Origin: Gracilimonas sp040904925 | GTDB lineage: Bacteria; Bacteroidota; Rhodothermia; Balneolales; Balneolaceae | Length of the DNA: 64,000 nt | Reading direction: 5' to 3' | NCBI GenBank assembly: GCA_040904925.1 | Contig: JBBDSP010000004.1 | Coordinates: forward strand, 101,906-165,905 | Shown here: positions 26,763 through 35,704 of the stretch, one piece after another | How the letters are laid out: the number at the start of each line of letters is the position of its first letter | Position numbering within the stretch: the first letter of the stretch is position 1 | The notes under the pieces: model-generated | Seen by the model: only the letters and a program-made list of their open reading frames with translations | The model's database searches: none | Told to the model about the DNA's origin: nothing | Translations under genes and position numbers: made by a program

Positions 26763-28319
26763 ATGAAAACAAGAAGATATTTTTTACCGATAGTACTTGC
26801 GTTATTCGTATCGCTGAGTGCATGTGATGACAGTATTCTGGACTATGAAAATCCAAATGCCCCAACAAATACGGCATTTTGGGAAACCCCTGAGGATGCA
26901 GAATTAGGAATCAATGCCGTTTACCATCAATTATATCAACCGGGTGTTTATTCCAGATGGTTATTTTTTCGCTTTGATCTTTCAACTGATGAAGGATATA
27001 GTGGAAGCCCCTGGACAGAACTAGCCGATTGGACCCGCTTCAATTATGTGAATTACAACTTCTGGGAAGGAAATGTTATTCACTGGAGAGATCACTATAA
27101 AGGTATTTTCAGAGCCAATCAGGTATTAGCTAATGTGCCGGCTATAGAATTTGGCGACGCTAACAGAAAGGATCAAATTATAGGAGAGGCCAGTTTTCTG
27201 AGGGCACTTTATTACTTCAACTTAGCCATTCTATATGAAGATGTTCCTATTGTTTTGGAACCTTCAAATCCTGACGATAAGCCGGAGCAAAGACCACTTG
27301 CAGATGTTTGGGATCAGATAGAAGATGACCTCCAAGTTGCTGCTGATAACCTCCCTCCAACGTGGCCTGGTGATGAAGTAGGCCGTGCTACCAAAGGCGC
27401 CGCTCATGCATTGTTGGGTAAAGTTTACATGCAGCAACAAGAGTGGGACTTAGCTCAGGGTGCGATGGAATGGCTGGTTGAAGGCCCAGGAGCCGCTAAT
27501 TATGACCTCGTTGATAATTACGAAGACAACTTCAGACATACTACTGAAAATAATATAGAATCAGTATTTGAAGTTCAGTTTTCAGGAGAAAACAGAGGTA
27601 ACAAAGGAGATGGAAGTAACTCAAGTTTAGCTAATGAACGACCACAATTCTTTGCGCCGCGAGGTATCGGCTGGTCAGATGGCCAAACCAACAAGTGGCT
27701 GATTGATGCTTATAAAGAAGAAACCAACTTAGACGGTGATAATGATACCCGTCTGAAGTGGAGTATCTTTTACAGAGAAATGTCAACAGATTTTGATGAC
27801 AATGACTTGGTTTATGGTCAGCCTTGGGTTGAAAATGACTGGGGTGGAGAAGCCTTCATCAGAAAGTATTCTTCCGATTACTATCGTGACTTTGAAGACT
27901 ATTTCTCTCCAAACAATTTCCGTGTAATTCGTTATGCAGACGTTCTGTTGAGTTATGCTGAGATCATTAACGAGTTAGAAGGACCAGCCCAGGCTGTTCA
28001 ATATTTAGACAGGGTACGTCAGCGACCATCAACTAATTTAGCTCCCTTAGCTGCCAGTGTTCATGCAAGTGCACTAAACTCACGAGACGAATTCAGAGAG
28101 CGTCTAAAAATAGAGCGTTCTCTTGAGTTGAATCATGAAGGCGTACGGTTTATTGATCTTAAAAGATGGGGAATGTTTGACAGTCAGGCGACTGTAGATG
28201 AATTAGCCCAACGTAATCCGAACTTCAATAACTTTGAAGTTGGAAAACACCACAGGCTTCCAATTCCTCAAAGCGAAGAAGAAAACAATCCTAATTTAGA
28301 TCAGCACGAAGAGTATTAA
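26763..28319 (+). CDS. SusD/RagB-type glycan-binding lipoprotein
   Basis: 518 residues from the ATG at 26763. An upstream ATG at 26745 adds six residues before the signal peptide and is less likely. Lipobox LFVSLSAC. SusD family features: NPNAPTNTAFWETPEDAELGINAVY near the N-terminus, TPR-like helices (GEASFLRALYYFNLAILYEDVPIV), and the C-terminal RLKIERSLELNHEGVRFIDLKRWG. Acts as the surface lid of the SusC barrel and binds the glycan. Confidence 0.95.
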   Translation: MKTRRYFLPIVLALFVSLSACDDSILDYENPNAPTNTAFWETPEDAELGINAVYHQLYQPGVYSRWLFFRFDLSTDEGYSGSPWTELADWTRFNYVNYNFWEGNVIHWRDHYKGIFRANQVLANVPAIEFGDANRKDQIIGEASFLRALYYFNLAILYEDVPIVLEPSNPDDKPEQRPLADVWDQIEDDLQVAADNLPPTWPGDEVGRATKGAAHALLGKVYMQQQEWDLAQGAMEWLVEGPGAANYDLVDNYEDNFRHTTENNIESVFEVQFSGENRGNKGDGSNSSLANERPQFFAPRGIGWSDGQTNKWLIDAYKEETNLDGDNDTRLKWSIFYREMSTDFDDNDLVYGQPWVENDWGGEAFIRKYSSDYYRDFEDYFSPNNFRVIRYADVLLSYAEIINELEGPAQAVQYLDRVRQRPSTNLAPLAASVHASALNSRDEFRERLKIERSLELNHEGVRFIDLKRWGMFDSQATVDELAQRNPNFNNFEVGKHHRLPIPQSEEENNPNLDQHEEY

Positions 28320-28342
28320 TAGCGGGCTGGAACTTTAATTCA

Positions 28343-28382
28343 TATTACCTGCAAGGCCGTAGTCAGTGTTTTGCAGGTAATA
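28343..28382. terminator. Long hairpin between susD and the GH43 gene
   Basis: Perfect 12-bp stem TATTACCTGCAA/TTGCAGGTAATA with a 16-base loop. No U-run follows, so it may act as a partial terminator or mRNA stabiliser that sets susCD expression above the enzymes downstream. Confidence 0.6.
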
Positions 28383-28398
28383 TTATATCTTAATTATT

Positions 28399-29400
28399 AT
28401 GAGGAATTTAGTAACGGTAATCATACTTGTTGCCGGCTTGATAGCTTGTGCATCAAAGAGTGATTCGGATAGTTATTTTGAAGATACAGAAGCTCCGGAA
28501 ACGAACATTTTCTTTGGAGATCCAAGTATCACCCTGGCTAATGGCACATACTATATGTATGGAACCGGCCCGGAAAGTGATACAGGTATAAAGGTTTTTA
28601 GATCAGACGATCTTGAAAACTGGATAGGTCCGGTTGGCCCAAATCAGGGTTTTGCCCTACACGAAGATGATGTTTTTGGAGATCATTTTTTCTGGGCACC
28701 CGAAGTGTATGAGGTCGAAGGAAAGTACTACATGTTCTATAGCGTTCAGGAACATATGGCTATTGCAACAAGTGACGATCCTGAAGGCCCTTTCGTACAA
28801 GATGATGATTCCGGCTACCTAGAAGAATTCAATGCCATTGACCATCACTTATATATTGATGAAGATGGCACGAAATATCTGTACTTCGCAAAGTTTGAAG
28901 ATGGGCTGGAAATTTGGGTTGCTGAGATGAATGACGATATGTCCGGAATACATCAGGAGACGATGATAGAAGCTCTTTCACAATCACAAGATTGGGAAAA
29001 AAGTCAAAAAGAACCTGTGGGAAGAGTAAATGAAGGTCCCTATGTGATCAAACATGAGGGAATGTATTACATGATCTATTCAGGAAATCACTATGCCAGT
29101 CCCGATTATGGTATTGGTTTGGCTTATGCTGAAGACCCAATGGGTCCATGGACTAAAGATGAAAACAATCCCATTCTTCAAAACCCTGACAGTTTAGTAG
29201 GAACCGGACACAGTGCTTTTTTTAGAGATAAGCAAGATGAGTTATATATGGTTTATCATGCCCATAACTCAACTGAAGAAGTCCACCCCAGAAAAGCCTA
29301 TTTCAACCCAATTATTTTTAAGGAAGTAGAAGGCGAGAACAGATTTACAATGGAAGTTCAAGCCCCGCGGTCAGAGGCGAAAGCAAGACCGGCAAACTAA
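28399..29400 (+). CDS. GH43 lipoprotein, probable arabinan/arabinofuranoside hydrolase
   Basis: 333 residues. Lipobox LIAC (AGLIACASK). Five-bladed propeller of GH43: catalytic base Asp41 in FFGDPSI, WAPEVYEVEGKYYMFYS, acid Glu212 in NEGPYV. Specificity (arabinofuranosidase, arabinanase, xylosidase or exo-galactanase) cannot be read from these motifs. The galactan context makes arabinose or galactose side-chain removal likely. Hairpins lie on both sides (28343 and 29468). Confidence 0.85.
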   Translation: MRNLVTVIILVAGLIACASKSDSDSYFEDTEAPETNIFFGDPSITLANGTYYMYGTGPESDTGIKVFRSDDLENWIGPVGPNQGFALHEDDVFGDHFFWAPEVYEVEGKYYMFYSVQEHMAIATSDDPEGPFVQDDDSGYLEEFNAIDHHLYIDEDGTKYLYFAKFEDGLEIWVAEMNDDMSGIHQETMIEALSQSQDWEKSQKEPVGRVNEGPYVIKHEGMYYMIYSGNHYASPDYGIGLAYAEDPMGPWTKDENNPILQNPDSLVGTGHSAFFRDKQDELYMVYHAHNSTEEVHPRKAYFNPIIFKEVEGENRFTMEVQAPRSEAKARPAN

Positions 29401-29467
29401 AATTCAATCACTCACTAGTAGCTTGCTGTATGTTCATATAGCTTAACTATCGAGTAGCAATGCCGGG

Positions 29468-29508
29468 CCGGGACTTTTATATAGCAAGTCCCGGAATCCG
29501 GTATTTTT
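29468..29508 (+). terminator. Terminator-like hairpin between two GH43 genes
   Basis: Stem CCGGGACTT/AAGTCCCGG, with flanking CCGG adding to it, then TATTTTTAA. Likely partial termination between the two GH43 genes. Confidence 0.65.
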
Positions 29509-29520
29509 AATTTTATAGAT

Positions 29521-30588
29521 ATGAAAGCACTCTTTTTAATTACAATTTTTTCTTTTTCGTTTGTGGGATGTAACTCTCAACCTGTTGATAGTCAGGAAGA
29601 AGAAGAGGTGCCCTCTTGCACCTTTACTAATCCTGTAGTCCAAGGGGCAGACCCATGGATCATCCAAAAAGATGGAATGTATTATGCCTCAGAATCAGCA
29701 GATGGCGGTGTTCAAACTTTCAGGTCAGAAGATCTGACGGAAGTATTAAAATCCAGACATAATTCTGAAGTGTGGCGTCAACCGGCAACCGGATGGAACA
29801 GCCAAAACTTATGGGCTCCGGAACTGCATTATGTAGAAGGGAAATGGTTTGTGTACTACACGGCAGGGGCTTCCGGCCCTCCTTTCATTTCACAGCGATC
29901 AGGGGTATTAAGGGCACTTACAGACGATCCGCTCGGTGACTTCGAAGATATGGGAATGATGTATACAGGCGATGATATTGAAACGCAGGAAGACGTGAAA
30001 TGGGCCATTGACATGACCGTTTTAGAACACGGAGGAAATTTATATGCGATATGGTCAGGCTGGGAAGAAAATGAAGATACCGACCGTACTCCTCAACATC
30101 TTTACATAGCCGAAATGGAAAATCCATGGACCATCAGCAGCAACAGGGTTCAGATATCTTCACCTGAAGAATCCTGGGAAACCGGAACTGAGCTGGCGAT
30201 AAACGAAGGCCCATCTGTACTTAAAAATGATGATCAGGTTTTTGTGATCTATTCTGCAAGTGAATCATGGCTGCCGGCCTACAATCTCGGTCAATTGGAA
30301 TTAGTTGGAGATGATCCCATGAACCCGGAAAGCTGGGAAAAATCCGGGTCTGTATTTCAGGGAACCGGGCAGGTTTATGGAGTAGGGCATGCAAGTTACA
30401 CGCTATCGCCAGACGGAACTGAAAACTGGATCGCTTACCACACTAAAGTGGATGACGAGCCGGGCTGGAATCGTGTGGTTCATCTGCAGCCGTTTAGTTG
30501 GAACGAAGATGGTTCTCCGGATTTTGGAACCCCTGTACAGCCAAGAAAAGAATTAGATTTGCCGTCAGGTGAATGTGAGGAAGAGTAA
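29521..30588 (+). CDS. GH43 lipoprotein, arabinanase/arabinofuranosidase-like
   Basis: 355 residues. Lipobox SFVGC. Asp44 in QGADPWII, NLWAPELHYVEGKWFVYYTA, and Glu229 in INEGPSV form the GH43 catalytic set. A C-terminal region with GHASYTLSPDG and AYHTKVDDEPGWNR fits enzymes of the alpha-L-arabinofuranosidase group. Its stop overlaps the next start (TAATG), so translation of the GH93-like gene is coupled to it. Confidence 0.85.
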   Translation: MKALFLITIFSFSFVGCNSQPVDSQEEEEVPSCTFTNPVVQGADPWIIQKDGMYYASESADGGVQTFRSEDLTEVLKSRHNSEVWRQPATGWNSQNLWAPELHYVEGKWFVYYTAGASGPPFISQRSGVLRALTDDPLGDFEDMGMMYTGDDIETQEDVKWAIDMTVLEHGGNLYAIWSGWEENEDTDRTPQHLYIAEMENPWTISSNRVQISSPEESWETGTELAINEGPSVLKNDDQVFVIYSASESWLPAYNLGQLELVGDDPMNPESWEKSGSVFQGTGQVYGVGHASYTLSPDGTENWIAYHTKVDDEPGWNRVVHLQPFSWNEDGSPDFGTPVQPRKELDLPSGECEEE

Positions 30589-31766
30589 TGAAAATAAACG
30601 GTTTTATATCAATCATTTTGATCGTATTTGTTGCCGGGTGTATTAGCCCAAACTCAAATAACAATCAAAATAACGGAGATCCTGATAGTCAGGACTCACC
30701 CATTAGATGGGACAGAAGTACACTTACGAAAGTATATGACGGCCCGGCATTTTATCCCAGGATCATTCGTTTGCAAGACAATACATTGATGGGAGCTTTT
30801 GAGAGTCAGGGCGGTGTACATGTGATCAAAAGTGAAGATGATGGAGAAACATGGAAAGGACAGGTTGAGGTAGCAACTTCCCGGAATGGAATTAATGCAG
30901 CCGTACCGGAGCTGATTCAGCTTCAAAATGGAAACCTGATACTTGCTTACAATACCAGACCGCCCCAGGATAATGAGGATCCGGACAGAAGGTTTGGGAT
31001 CAAGATCAAGATCAGTGAAGATCTCGGCGAAACATGGAGCGAGGAAAAAAATATTTATGAAGGTGGTTTTGAATGGAATCGCGGAGTTTGGGAACCGGTG
31101 ATGATACAATTTCTCGATGAAGAGATTCATCTGTTTTTCGCCAATGAACATCCCTATGAAGATAGCGAAGATCAGGAGATCAGCATGGTTCGCTCTCTGG
31201 ATAATGGGGAGAGCTGGAATCAGCCTCAAACCATAAGTTACAGGGAAGGCTACAGAGATGGAATGCCTGTTCCGCAGGTACTTCAAAATGACAAAGGAAT
31301 TGCGGTAGCGATTGAAGATAACGGCTTATACGGAAATACATTCAAGCCGGCTATTGTATGGTCTTCAGACGAAAAAAACTGGCCGGAGGTAATCACAGGA
31401 GATTCTCCACATCGCTGGGGAGCATTAGAAGAAGAACATGAAATTGCCCCGGGAAGTTATGGAGGCGCTCCCTATTTACAGCAGCTTTCAAATGGAACAA
31501 CGGTGCTATCATTTCAAACCAATGAAGGACGTTCGGGGGACTGGACTAATTCAAGGATCGCCGTTTCACTGGGAGATGAAGAAGCAAAAAACTTCTCTGA
31601 ACTGACCTATCCTTTTGATGTTCCGGAAGGCCATTCAGCCATGTGGGGTTCACTTTTTGTGAAAAATGACACTACGGTTACAGCAGTAACATCAACTAAC
31701 GCTTTTAGTGAATCAGGCCAGAGTGAATTTTACATCATAGATGGCTATATATCGCCGAACAATTAA
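30588..31766 (+). CDS. Sialidase-fold lipoprotein, GH93-like exo-alpha-L-arabinanase
   Basis: 392 residues. Lipobox VAGC. BNR/Asp-box repeats of a six-bladed propeller are clear: SEDDGETWKG, SEDLGETWSEE, SLDNGESWNQ, SSDEKNW. The layout resembles GH93 exo-1,5-alpha-L-arabinanases (arabinobiose release from arabinan) more than sialidases, since no Arg triad pattern of sialidases stands out and the neighbours are GH43 enzymes. A general exo-sialidase-like fold is certain; the GH93 label is an inference from context and propeller type. Confidence 0.75.
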   Translation: MKINGFISIILIVFVAGCISPNSNNNQNNGDPDSQDSPIRWDRSTLTKVYDGPAFYPRIIRLQDNTLMGAFESQGGVHVIKSEDDGETWKGQVEVATSRNGINAAVPELIQLQNGNLILAYNTRPPQDNEDPDRRFGIKIKISEDLGETWSEEKNIYEGGFEWNRGVWEPVMIQFLDEEIHLFFANEHPYEDSEDQEISMVRSLDNGESWNQPQTISYREGYRDGMPVPQVLQNDKGIAVAIEDNGLYGNTFKPAIVWSSDEKNWPEVITGDSPHRWGALEEEHEIAPGSYGGAPYLQQLSNGTTVLSFQTNEGRSGDWTNSRIAVSLGDEEAKNFSELTYPFDVPEGHSAMWGSLFVKNDTTVTAVTSTNAFSESGQSEFYIIDGYISPNN

Positions 31767-31781
31767 ACTACTTTTGATCTT

Positions 31782-33356
31782 ATGACAAACAGATATTTAC
31801 TAATAATTACCCTGTTTATTTCAGGTACAATACTTTGGACAGGGTGTACTGAAAAAGAATCCGATGACTCCGGTTCAGAAATTCAAAATCCTATTTTACC
31901 CGGAGATCGTCCTGACCCAACTGTAATCCAGATAGGAGATACTTACTGGGCTTCAGCAACTTCAAATGAATGGTCTCCCCTGTTTCCTATCTTCAAATCA
32001 ACCGATCTGCAAAACTGGGAACTGGTTTCTTATGTATTTCCCGATGGAGCACCCGATTGGGCAAGAAATAATTTTTGGGCACCGGAACTTGCCTATGATG
32101 AAGAGCAGGACAAAGTATATGCATATTATACAGCACGGGATGCAGAATCTAACCGTCTTAGTGTGGCCGTTGCAAGCGCAGACAGTCCCGAAGGGCCTTA
32201 CACCGACCATGGTCCGTTAGTAGCTCAGGAACTTGGCTCCATTGATGCTTATGAAGTGCGTGACCTGGATGGAACTCTTTATATGCTTTGGAAAGAAGAC
32301 GGAAACAGCCGGGGGCAGCCAACCCCAATGTGGGCTCAGGAGATAAATGAAGAACGAACTGAATTGCTCGGAGAGAAATCAGAATTATTCCGAAATGAAG
32401 AAGAATGGGAAGCTCATTTGGTTGAAGGAATCAGCGTATTTCGGGAAGGAGATTATTTTTACGGTGTCTATTCTGCAGGCTCTTGTTGTGATGTAGCCTG
32501 CGATTACAGAACCGGCGTAGCACGGGCTGAAAGCCTGTTGGGCCCATGGGAGAAATACGAGAACAACCCAACCCTTACCAATAACGAAGACTGGAAGTGC
32601 ACGGGGCATGGTTCGGTGGCCAAGAAAGACGGAGACTATTATTATCTCTATCATGCATACAGCCGTGACGGAAGCGTATATGTTGGGCGTGAAGCCGTAA
32701 TTGAAAAATTCGTATGGACCGAAGATGGCTGGCCGGTTTTTGAAAATGATGCTGAATACAACCGTTCAAGAGGAGCATGGGATTTCTCTGATGATTTTAC
32801 CGGAGAAGAGCTGGATCCACTTTGGCAATGGAGAGTAACTCAGGATATCGAATTTGAAACCGGTGAAGAAGGTCTAAAGCTTCAGGCTTCCAATGAAAAT
32901 GAGAACCTTGGTACTTTATTGGTTCAGCAAACCCGTTCCCCGGATTATGATATCTCTTCCATAATTGATCTTTCGAATTCAGATGAAAATACTAAAGGAG
33001 GAATAGCCCTGGTGGGAGCCGCTAACAATGGATTTGGTGCCCCGGTAGCAGCTATCGGAATTTCAGCTCAGCAAGGACAAATTGAAGTTTGGGAAACGAG
33101 GGATCAGGAAACCACGATCATAGAAACTTTAACCCTGGATAATTCTACAGAAACCGTTAAGCTGCACATGAATGTGGAAGACGGATATATACTCACTTTT
33201 TCAATAACAAATGGTGATGGAGAAGAAACCGTGGCGCAGAATATAGATGCCTCTCACCTTGTGCCCTGGGGTATGGGGTTCCGTTTTGGCCTTACAGCAA
33301 AAGGAGAATCAGGTACTGTGGTCAACTTCAAAGAATTTAATTCAATCAACTATTAA
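31782..33356 (+). CDS. GH43 enzyme with C-terminal beta-sandwich, lipoprotein
   Basis: 524 residues. Lipobox-like LWTGC. GH43 propeller about 35-330: Asp45 in GDRPDPTVI, NFWAPELAYDE, Glu215 in LVEGISV, YSAGSC and GHGSVAKKDGDYYYLYHAY. The C-terminal domain (about 335-524, DFSDDFTGEELDPLWQWRV) is a concanavalin-like sandwich of the DUF1349 or GH43_C2 type often fused to beta-xylosidases/arabinofuranosidases. It sits 16 bp after the GH93-like gene and 10 bp before the next one, in the same operon. Confidence 0.85.
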   Translation: MTNRYLLIITLFISGTILWTGCTEKESDDSGSEIQNPILPGDRPDPTVIQIGDTYWASATSNEWSPLFPIFKSTDLQNWELVSYVFPDGAPDWARNNFWAPELAYDEEQDKVYAYYTARDAESNRLSVAVASADSPEGPYTDHGPLVAQELGSIDAYEVRDLDGTLYMLWKEDGNSRGQPTPMWAQEINEERTELLGEKSELFRNEEEWEAHLVEGISVFREGDYFYGVYSAGSCCDVACDYRTGVARAESLLGPWEKYENNPTLTNNEDWKCTGHGSVAKKDGDYYYLYHAYSRDGSVYVGREAVIEKFVWTEDGWPVFENDAEYNRSRGAWDFSDDFTGEELDPLWQWRVTQDIEFETGEEGLKLQASNENENLGTLLVQQTRSPDYDISSIIDLSNSDENTKGGIALVGAANNGFGAPVAAIGISAQQGQIEVWETRDQETTIIETLTLDNSTETVKLHMNVEDGYILTFSITNGDGEETVAQNIDASHLVPWGMGFRFGLTAKGESGTVVNFKEFNSINY

Positions 33357-33365
33357 TCGAATATT

Positions 33366-34493
33366 ATGAACAAGCGAAATATATTTTTAGTCCTTTTTAT
33401 CGGACTGTTTGTAGCATGTACAAACACAACTCCGGATACAGATAATGGCCGGTGGTCAGAAGAAAAAGCCAACGAATGGTATGAAGAAAAAGGCTGGCTG
33501 ATCGGTTCAAACTTCAATGCAAGTACGGCCATCAATCAGCTTGAGATGTGGCAGGAAGATGACTTTGATCCGGAGGTCATAGATCGCGAATTAGGATGGG
33601 CAGCCGACCTTGGCTTCAATTCTATGCGTGTATATTTACATGATCTGGTCTGGAAAGAAGATCCGGAAGGATTCCTGGAGCGTATCGAACAATATCTGGA
33701 CATAGCTGAAAGTCATGATATAGGAACCATGTTTGTTCTGTTTGATGGTGTATGGCATCCATATCCTGAGTTGGGTGAGCAGCCGGAGCCAACTCCTCAC
33801 GTTCATAATTCAGGCTGGGTTCAAAGTCCAAGCGCTGAAGTATTAGCTGATACTACTCAATGGGATCATCTGGAAGAATATGTGAAAGGGGTGATCGGAC
33901 ATTTTGCGAATGATGATCGTGTGGATGTATGGGATATCTACAACGAACCGGATAATACCAACGACCGGGCTTATGGTGATATCGAACTTGAGAATAAAAA
34001 AGAACTCGCCTTCGGCTTGTTGAAAGAATCATTTAAATGGGCACGGGAAGCAAATCCAAGTCAGCCTATTACTTCAGGACTGTGGTACGGCGACTGGTCT
34101 GAGCATGATGAAATGAAAGAAATGGATCAGTTTATGGTAGAAAACTCTGATGTGATCACATTCCATGCTTATGAAGGACCGGAAGTGATGAAAGAGCGTA
34201 TCGAAAACATGCAGCGCTACAATCGCCCGATATTTTGCACAGAATATATGGCACGCCCAAGAGGCAGCACCTTTGAAGCCGAACTCCCTATTTTGAAAGA
34301 AGAAAATGTAGGCGGATATAACTGGGGATTTGTAGCCGGTAAATCGCAAACCATCTACCCATGGAATTCGTGGGACAGCACCTATACCGCTGAGCCTGAT
34401 GTTTGGTTTCACGATATTCTTCGTGATGATGGAACACCATATGACGAAGAAGAAGTGGAATTTATTAAAAGTATGACGCAGGGAGCCCGATGA
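33366..34493 (+). CDS. Clan GH-A glycoside hydrolase lipoprotein, family unassigned
   Basis: 375 residues. Lipobox GLFVAC. TIM barrel of clan GH-A: LGFNSMRVYLHD, VDVWDIYNEPDN with acid/base Glu194, and IFCTEYMARP with nucleophile Glu293. Such proteins are often auto-labelled 1,4-beta-xylanase or cellulase; I see no evidence for xylan activity. Context suggests a side-chain or backbone enzyme for the arabinogalactan. The stop codon overlaps an ATG of the next gene (ATGA). Confidence 0.7.
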   Translation: MNKRNIFLVLFIGLFVACTNTTPDTDNGRWSEEKANEWYEEKGWLIGSNFNASTAINQLEMWQEDDFDPEVIDRELGWAADLGFNSMRVYLHDLVWKEDPEGFLERIEQYLDIAESHDIGTMFVLFDGVWHPYPELGEQPEPTPHVHNSGWVQSPSAEVLADTTQWDHLEEYVKGVIGHFANDDRVDVWDIYNEPDNTNDRAYGDIELENKKELAFGLLKESFKWAREANPSQPITSGLWYGDWSEHDEMKEMDQFMVENSDVITFHAYEGPEVMKERIENMQRYNRPIFCTEYMARPRGSTFEAELPILKEENVGGYNWGFVAGKSQTIYPWNSWDSTYTAEPDVWFHDILRDDGTPYDEEEVEFIKSMTQGAR

Positions 34494-34519
34494 CCATTCA
34501 AACTAATAATGCCATAACA

Positions 34520-35662
34520 ATGGAATCAAAACTTAGTATTTATTTGTTGGCCATAGGACTGATCTTTTCTGCCTGTGGAAGCGAAAAAACAAAAACCAAT
34601 AATGTGGAAATACCAGTGAAACAAGCAGATTTTCAAACCACCATTGATGGTAAAGAAACCGATCTTTATGTCCTGGAAAGTGATGGCGGGATCAAAGTGG
34701 CAATTACAAATTTAGGCGGTCGGGTTGTAAGCTGGATGGTTCCCGGTAAAGACGGGTCCTATGCTGATATTTCAGTAGGCATGGATAATCCAGAGGCCTA
34801 TCTGGAAGCTAACGAACCTTATTATGGAGCGCTGATCGGCCGGGTAGGAAACAGAATTGCAAACGGTGAGTTTTCACTAAACGGAGATACCTACAGCCTG
34901 GCACAAAACAACGGCCCGAATAGCTTGCATGGTGGACCAAAAGGGTTCCATAATGTGGTTTGGGATGCCGAGCAAACAGACAGTAAAAACCTGAAGCTTA
35001 GCTATGTTTCTGAAGATGGAGAAGAAGGCTTTCCCGGAAGGCTCGAAGTTGAGGTGATCTACTCATTGACCGATGAAAACGAACTCCGGATCGAATACAC
35101 TGCAACCACCGATAAGCAGACGATCGTCAATCTCACCAATCATACTTTTTTCAATTTGAAGGGTGAAGCGGGAGGTACTATTAATGATCACATTTTAACG
35201 ATCAATGCTGATGGATATACGCCGGTTGACTCAACATTGATCCCGTTCGGTGAAGTTGCATCCGTTGAGGGAACTCCGTTCGACTTTCGGGAGCCGACAG
35301 CAATAGGAGATCGTGTTGAAAATGATCACTATCAGCTGGAACATGGAATGGGATACGATCATAATTTTGCTCTCAATAAAGAAGGAGAAGAATTAAGCTT
35401 AGCAGCAAAAGTTCATGAGCCTAATTCGGGACGAACCATGGAGATCTTCACTACAGAACCGGGAATACAATTTTACGGTGGTAATTTTATGGATGGCAGT
35501 GACACCGGGAAATTCGGGAAACCACTCGAATTTCGGGAAGCATTTTGCCTGGAACCACAGCACTACCCGGATGCACCAAATCAGCCAAATTTTCCTTCCA
35601 TTCTATTAGAGCCCGGCGAGACCTATAACACGGTTTCTGTTTATCGGTTCAGTACAGAATAA
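34520..35662 (+). CDS. galM: Aldose 1-epimerase (galactose mutarotase), lipoprotein-type
   Basis: 380 residues from the ATG at 34520, which directly starts a lipoprotein signal (lipobox IFSAC). An ATG at 34490 overlaps the previous stop and would add ten residues. Mutarotase motifs: YYGALIGRVGNRIANGEF, NSLHGGPKGFHN, NLTNHTFFNL, and the C-terminal catalytic Glu in FCLEPQHYPDAPNQP. It interconverts alpha and beta anomers of galactose. As a secreted form it would act on sugar released in the periplasm. Leads towards galK and galT in the same run of genes. Confidence 0.93.
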   Translation: MESKLSIYLLAIGLIFSACGSEKTKTNNVEIPVKQADFQTTIDGKETDLYVLESDGGIKVAITNLGGRVVSWMVPGKDGSYADISVGMDNPEAYLEANEPYYGALIGRVGNRIANGEFSLNGDTYSLAQNNGPNSLHGGPKGFHNVVWDAEQTDSKNLKLSYVSEDGEEGFPGRLEVEVIYSLTDENELRIEYTATTDKQTIVNLTNHTFFNLKGEAGGTINDHILTINADGYTPVDSTLIPFGEVASVEGTPFDFREPTAIGDRVENDHYQLEHGMGYDHNFALNKEGEELSLAAKVHEPNSGRTMEIFTTEPGIQFYGGNFMDGSDTGKFGKPLEFREAFCLEPQHYPDAPNQPNFPSILLEPGETYNTVSVYRFSTE

Positions 35663-35704
35663 GGACTAAATTTTAATCAGATAATATAAACGCGGTCAGG
35701 TTTC

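Noticed and set aside
30588..31766. True sialidase (neuraminidase)
   Set aside because: Asp-box repeats only show the fold; no sialic-acid genes are nearby and the neighbours are arabinan/galactan enzymes.
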